Shown here: piece after piece, positions 59,842 through 64,000 of the stretch | Layout of the letters: each line of letters begins with the position of its first letter | Numbering within the stretch: the first letter of the stretch is position 1 | DNA from: Lyngbya sp. PCC 8106 | Lineage (GTDB): Bacteria > Cyanobacteriota > Cyanobacteriia > Cyanobacteriales > Microcoleaceae | DNA length: 64,000 nt | Direction: 5' to 3' | Assembly (NCBI RefSeq): GCF_000169095.1 | Contig: NZ_AAVU01000039.1 | Location: forward strand, 1 to 64,000 | Made by a program: the position numbers and the translations under genes | The notes under the pieces: model-generated | What the model saw: the letters and a program-made list of their open reading frames with translations, nothing else | Told to the model about the DNA's origin: nothing | Database searches by the model: none

Positions 59842-62800
59842 ATGAAAGGTCTTTCAAAAATATTTAAAGAAATCAAACAACTCATTCAAGAACGAGAAGC
59901 AAAACAGCTTCATCAATCCGAATTAGAATATCAAATTAATCAAGAAAGCGTGCGTTTAGAGCCTGCACTTCAATCAATTGAAATTGAATTTGATAAAAAA
60001 ATTGAACAAGTGGAGGAAGAAATCAAATCCAGTGAGATTAAATATAATGAAAAAGAACAAGAAGTTAAAAATCAAGGACTGCTTAATATTTCGCATATTT
60101 ATGAGGAAATAAAACTTGCTGGGCAAGTGGCTGACTATCAAAAAGATTTATTTGAACAACAATGGTTACAGCAACAACAAAACATTACCGAAATTAGAAG
60201 TGAACTAGATCACCCCCGCTTATTATCAGCCTCATGGAATGATCCCCGTTGGACACCTTCAGAGAATAGGGATAGCTATAAACCTCAAAATGGTGGTCTG
60301 GCTCCTGGTGTTTTACGAATTGGTGAATTTTTACTGGAGCAAGTGCAGCCACCCGCTAGAGTTCCAGCATTGATACCAATCCGAGATTTTTCCAATCATT
60401 TAACCAACTTTAAGCCCGGACACATTGCAATTTTTAGCAGTGATGCGGAATCGCGACAAGCCGCACTTGCGGGTTTAGAGTCTATCGCTTTGCGAGTCGT
60501 CAGTACCTTCCCCGTCAGAAAATTAAAAGGAATATTTATTGACCCGGTAAGCATGGGAAATACTTTTCCCTTCAAGAATTTACATCAATTTATTTCAGGT
60601 CAGAAAACCTATACTCGCAGTGATGATATCAGAGAACAACTGCGAGGGTTGACCGAACATATTGAACAAGTTCTGCAAAACTACTTAGGGAAAAATTATC
60701 AAAGCATCGAAGATTATAATATTGCCGCTCAGTCTGTAGCAGAACCCTATCGCTATTTATTTATTGCTGATTTTCCGAGTGGCTTTGACAACAACTCGTG
60801 GGAAGATCTGAAAAGTATCTTGTTAAATGGGTCTAGGGCGGGTGTTTATGTGATTTTACATATTGACGAAAGTTTAGAAAAACCGAAAAACTTTGACTAC
60901 AGAACATTTGAGGATTTTTGTACCGTTATTAGCCCGACACATGGCTTGAATGTGGGAGCAAAACCCAAGCAGGGCAATGTTTATTCGGGATATGTTACGA
61001 GTTTGACATCTGGGGGTGCTTATGTTGAATTTCTGCCCGATACCCAAGGATTTGTACCAACCAACAAATTAGTAGATAGAAGAATAGAAAGACCCGAACA
61101 AGCGGTTTCTGTCGGACAAAAAGTTGTAGTTAAAGTTTACTCAATTAATAGTCGAGACGAAATTGAACTAACTTGTTTAGATATCAATCCGACTGAAGAA
61201 GCTGCGGCTCGACAAAAGGATTTTCGTTCATCTCAAAATACCAGTCACACTTTATTTGAGTTGAAGTTACCTAATGATTTGGTTTTCAAAGTTGCACTAG
61301 ATGAACCACCAGGTAATGAACAATTCAATCAAATCCTACAAATCATTACAGAAGAAGCGAAAAAAGTTAGCGTAGAAACTCTACCCTTTTCCAAACTTTA
61401 TCCCCAACAAGCATGGTCTGAGGATAGCAGGAAAGAAATCAGAGCGCCTATCGGTTTAATGGGTGCAATGGATCAATTAGAATTTTGGTTGGGTGAAAAT
61501 GAAGACAAACAACTGGTCAGTCATGGTTTGTTAGCGGGTAAAACAGGTTCGGGTAAAAGTTATACGCTTCATGCAATTATTATTAGTTTGGCGCTGAGAT
61601 ATGCTCCCGATGAGTTGGAGTTATATTTGCTTGACTTTAAAGAGGGTGTAGAGTTTCAAATGTACGTCGATCCAGAAAAGGGAGAAACTTCTCAGAATAC
61701 CGAAGAATTGAACGAAGAAAAAGCTTTACCCCATGCCAAAATTGTCTCGATTGAAAGCGATCGCGAATTTGGATTAAGTGTTTTAGAGTATGTCAATAAA
61801 CAAATCGAAGAACGCAGCATCAAGTTTAAATCGGCAGGAAACTTAAACAAATTGCAAGATTACCGAGATAAAACTGGAGAAAAAATGCCACGCATTTTAG
61901 TGGTCATTGATGAGTTTCAGTATATGTTCCAGGAAAATGATAATATTACCCGCAATCTGAACACAGTAATGGATAATATAACCCGACAAGGACGTGCATT
62001 TGGGATTCATTTCTTAATTGCATCTCAGTCTCCTAATGTGCCGAATATGAGTCGAGGTATTTACTCACAGATTGACCTGAGAATGGCACAGCAAATGGAT
62101 AAAAGTACAGCATCTTCAGTATTAGCAGAAGGAAATACCGATGCCGTAGATTTGCTGGATAAGCCTGGTAAAGTGATCTATAACAAAGATTATGGTAAGA
62201 AAAATCAAAATGAGATCGGTCAAGTCGCTGATATTTCTGCTAAAGAAAGATACAATGCTTTAGTTAATATTCAGTCTATTGTCAATCAAAATAATTATCA
62301 ACGCTCAGAACCTTTAATTTTATTTAATGGATCTCGACCGACTAAATTAAGTCATAATCGACAATTAGTTAAATTATCCGAGATGACTGAATGGCTCTCC
62401 CTGAAAGAATTAAATAAACAAATTATTAAAGAACCAGATTGGATAGTTCAAGAAACTCCGGGAGTTGCTTGGCTGGGAGAACCGATGAGAATTGGCAATC
62501 ACACCAAAGCGATTTTCCGTCGTCGTCCCCGCAATAACATGATGATAGTTGGATCTTCTGAAGAAATTGTTTTTGGAATTATTGGGGGAATATTAATCAG
62601 TTTAATTCATTGCTATCAACCCCAAAAAGCACGGTTTATGATTGCTGATTTATCCATTCCTGATGAAGATAATCACTGGACAGAAATGACCCTCAATTTC
62701 AGAAATGCGTTTAACTCTTACTTCCCCACCCAAATTGCTAAACGTTTTGCAGATCCAGATTGTCAAGTTATTAAAGCTGAAACTTTATTAACCCAGACCT

Positions 62801-63294
62801 ATGAAGAATTTGAAAGACGTTTAAAACAAAGAGAAGAAAACCCAGACCAAAATCCCGATGATTTAGGAGATTCCCTATTTTTTGTCTATGCGGTGGGAGG
62901 GTTAAACCGAGCGCAAAATTTGCGTCCCGTTATGGGTCGTCGTAGTGAAGAACCTTCCGAAGACGCCGAAAAACTACTCAAGCTAATTTCTCAAGGGTCT
63001 GAATTGGGTATCCATACTATTTTCTGGTTAGAAGATATGAAAACATTTCTCAAACTGACCGGGGATAATCGTTCTTGGCTCACCCATTTTGACCTGCGGG
63101 TTGGCTTGACAATGCCGGGAGATGATTCTCGATTACTATTAGGAGAAGTCTATGCTGAAAAGTTGCCACGACTCAGAGCTTATTTTCGTGATGATTCGGC
63201 GACAGCAGGTTTAGAGAAATTTAAGCCTTATGCAGTCCCCACGAAAGAAGAAATTGGCGAATACTGCCATAATTTTGAACAACGGTTGACGTGA
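59842..63294 (+). CDS. FtsK/SpoIIIE-type ATPase with inserted S1 domain (EssC/EccC-like)
   Basis: The 1150-residue protein starts with a coiled coil (about 1-120). A first ATPase-like module (about 190-355) lacks a P-loop. An S1-type RNA-binding fold follows (about 376-445: GNVYSGYVTSLTSGGAYVEFLPDTQGFVP...VGQKVVVKVYSI). The second module has an intact Walker A (GKTGSGKS, about 565-572), Walker B (ILVVIDEFQ, about 690) and the FtsK motif LIASQSPN. A third module (about 890-1130) has a degenerate P-loop (MMIVGSSEEIVFG). Three modules with degenerate neighbours is the plan of type VII secretion ATPases. The following WXG100-like genes support that role. No membrane helix is visible in the chain itself. 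Confidence 0.88.
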   Translation: MKGLSKIFKEIKQLIQEREAKQLHQSELEYQINQESVRLEPALQSIEIEFDKKIEQVEEEIKSSEIKYNEKEQEVKNQGLLNISHIYEEIKLAGQVADYQKDLFEQQWLQQQQNITEIRSELDHPRLLSASWNDPRWTPSENRDSYKPQNGGLAPGVLRIGEFLLEQVQPPARVPALIPIRDFSNHLTNFKPGHIAIFSSDAESRQAALAGLESIALRVVSTFPVRKLKGIFIDPVSMGNTFPFKNLHQFISGQKTYTRSDDIREQLRGLTEHIEQVLQNYLGKNYQSIEDYNIAAQSVAEPYRYLFIADFPSGFDNNSWEDLKSILLNGSRAGVYVILHIDESLEKPKNFDYRTFEDFCTVISPTHGLNVGAKPKQGNVYSGYVTSLTSGGAYVEFLPDTQGFVPTNKLVDRRIERPEQAVSVGQKVVVKVYSINSRDEIELTCLDINPTEEAAARQKDFRSSQNTSHTLFELKLPNDLVFKVALDEPPGNEQFNQILQIITEEAKKVSVETLPFSKLYPQQAWSEDSRKEIRAPIGLMGAMDQLEFWLGENEDKQLVSHGLLAGKTGSGKSYTLHAIIISLALRYAPDELELYLLDFKEGVEFQMYVDPEKGETSQNTEELNEEKALPHAKIVSIESDREFGLSVLEYVNKQIEERSIKFKSAGNLNKLQDYRDKTGEKMPRILVVIDEFQYMFQENDNITRNLNTVMDNITRQGRAFGIHFLIASQSPNVPNMSRGIYSQIDLRMAQQMDKSTASSVLAEGNTDAVDLLDKPGKVIYNKDYGKKNQNEIGQVADISAKERYNALVNIQSIVNQNNYQRSEPLILFNGSRPTKLSHNRQLVKLSEMTEWLSLKELNKQIIKEPDWIVQETPGVAWLGEPMRIGNHTKAIFRRRPRNNMMIVGSSEEIVFGIIGGILISLIHCYQPQKARFMIADLSIPDEDNHWTEMTLNFRNAFNSYFPTQIAKRFADPDCQVIKAETLLTQTYEEFERRLKQREENPDQNPDDLGDSLFFVYAVGGLNRAQNLRPVMGRRSEEPSEDAEKLLKLISQGSELGIHTIFWLEDMKTFLKLTGDNRSWLTHFDLRVGLTMPGDDSRLLLGEVYAEKLPRLRAYFRDDSATAGLEKFKPYAVPTKEEIGEYCHNFEQRLT

Positions 63295-63309
63295 TTAGGA
63301 GATTGTAGG

Positions 63310-63588
63310 ATGTCAAAAGATCTGGATATTGACGAACAAGAGTTAGCCAAATTTATTGCAGCTTTGTCTGATTTTCAAGATTTAACAACTGATAAATTTA
63401 AGGCAGTTGAAGGAGCTTGGAGAAAATGTGATGATTCTTGGAAAGGAGAAAGTAAAGACAAATTTACTAAAGATTTCGACCAAACCAAAGACATGGTACA
63501 AAGAGCCTTAGAAGCGGGAGACGATGCCTTAGAATGGCTCAGAAAGTTTGATGATATCTTGAAAGAGTTTGATCAAAATTATAAATAA
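63310..63588 (+). CDS. WXG100-like protein (ESAT-6 superfamily type)
   Basis: The 92-residue protein is a predicted helical hairpin with Trp44-Lys-Gly46 (DDSWKGESKDKF) in the turn, the hallmark W-x-G of WXG100 secretion substrates, and helices of about 35 residues on each side. Length fits the family. It starts 15 bases after the ATPase stop, with TAGGAG before the ATG, and precedes a paralogue. In type VII systems such proteins are exported substrates or chaperone partners of the ATPase. Confidence 0.75.
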   Translation: MSKDLDIDEQELAKFIAALSDFQDLTTDKFKAVEGAWRKCDDSWKGESKDKFTKDFDQTKDMVQRALEAGDDALEWLRKFDDILKEFDQNYK

Positions 63589-63602
63589 AAGGAGAAAAGG
63601 TT

Positions 63603-63896
63603 ATGGCTCAAACTTCATTTGATGCTCAAGATGCAGAAGATCTACTTAAAGAACTGGAACAGTTTCACGAGGCTATTCGTGATGAATGGTCAAGGGTTTT
63701 GAACCAGTGGAGCAATCTTAAATCAGTTTGGCGCGATCAACAATTTGATAAATTTGAACCGATATTTGAGAAATTTATCTCAACTTATAATGATGCGGAA
63801 AAAGAAAGCGATAAATACATCAGATTGGTTCGAGAACAAATTAAAATTAATGAAGATAAAAAACAAAAATTGTCTGGACGTTTAGCTGACCTATAA
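63603..63896 (+). CDS. WXG100-like paralogue with W-x-D turn
   Basis: The 97-residue helical-hairpin protein matches the preceding one in size and layout, with Trp43-Arg-Asp45 (SVWRDQQFDKF) at the position of W-x-G. Related LXG/WXG-like proteins of bacterial type VII systems tolerate variation there. AAAGGAG precedes the ATG. Its N-terminus (TSFDAQDAEDLLKELEQF) is similar to that of the next, truncated gene, so at least three tandem paralogues exist. Confidence 0.65.
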   Translation: MAQTSFDAQDAEDLLKELEQFHEAIRDEWSRVLNQWSNLKSVWRDQQFDKFEPIFEKFISTYNDAEKESDKYIRLVREQIKINEDKKQKLSGRLADL

Positions 63897-63914
63897 ATCA
63901 GGAAAAGGTGAGAT

Positions 63915-64000
63915 ATGGTTAAACCAACTTCTTTTAACTTAGAAGATGCTAAGTGCTTGTTAAAGCAGTTAAATCAATTTCGAGTAACGTTACAACAAGA
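63915..64000 (+). CDS. Third WXG100-like paralogue, cut by window edge
   Basis: From ATG 63915 the first 28 codons read MVKPTSFNLEDAKCLLKQLN and onward, similar to the start of the preceding gene (TSF...DA..LLK.L.QF). It is placed 18 bases after that gene's stop, with AAAGGTG upstream. The rest lies beyond base 64000. Confidence 0.6.
   Translation, partial: MVKPTSFNLEDAKCLLKQLNQFRVTLQQ

Overview
The window comes from a cyanobacterium, most likely a filamentous, Oscillatoriales-type one. The evidence is a set of cyanobacterial marker genes: psbE, rubA-ycf48, the ndhC-ndhK-ndhJ NDH-1 cluster, Psb35, an ssl1498-like protein, crtH (carotenoid cis-trans isomerase), a cruE-cruH pair for aromatic carotenoids and a BCD-family (LhaA/PucC-like) transporter. 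AT-rich intergenic DNA, frequent GCGATCGC (HIP1) sites and many small palindromic intergenic repeats fit the same picture. Genus identification is an inference from gene content only.

Layout. 0-4.1 kb holds photosynthesis genes: the 5' part of psbE, ycf48 and rubA on the minus strand, then ndhCKJ on the plus strand. 4.5-7.6 kb holds an SdrD-type adhesin-like protein without a visible signal peptide and an M16 peptidase. 7.7-19.4 kb is a loose cluster of membrane and envelope stress-type genes: DUF3616, DUF1206, two DUF2382 proteins (one with a PRC barrel), a YflT-like glycine-zipper protein, a BON lipoprotein, a K+-channel-like protein, a CaCA exchanger, a GlsB/YeaQ protein, Psb35, an ssl1498-like protein and CsbD. 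19.6-22.8 kb is pstC-pstA-pstB without pstS, headed by a four-repeat Pho box. A TnpB-only IS200/IS605-type element follows at 22.85-24.3 kb.

25-34 kb is mixed metabolism and regulation: apgM, a YihY protein, a cytochrome P450, a two-domain PTPS/QueD protein, a DnaJ-domain protein and an Rrf2 regulator. 34-42 kb carries an aldose-1-epimerase-like protein, a 1647-residue TPR-CHAT protein, a YggT protein and upp. The upp-crtH gap contains what looks like a free-standing small RNA gene with a sigma70 promoter and an intrinsic terminator. 42.6-57.5 kb has crtH, an HxlR regulator, ppsA, uup, a decayed second TPR-CHAT gene, cruE-cruH, a cNMP-binding protein, an ABHD14-like hydrolase and the BCD transporter. 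A DUF104/PIN toxin-antitoxin pair and a frameshifted small gene follow.

59.1-64 kb is the most unusual part. It encodes a coiled-coil membrane protein, a 1150-residue FtsK/SpoIIIE-type ATPase, two small WXG100-like helical proteins and the start of a third, all co-directional and closely spaced. The ATPase has three ATPase-like modules, of which only the middle one has an intact P-loop, and an S1 RNA-binding-like domain is inserted between the first two. The arrangement resembles a type VII (ESX/Ess-like) secretion core, in an organism where such a system is not a standard textbook component. The locus continues past the right edge.
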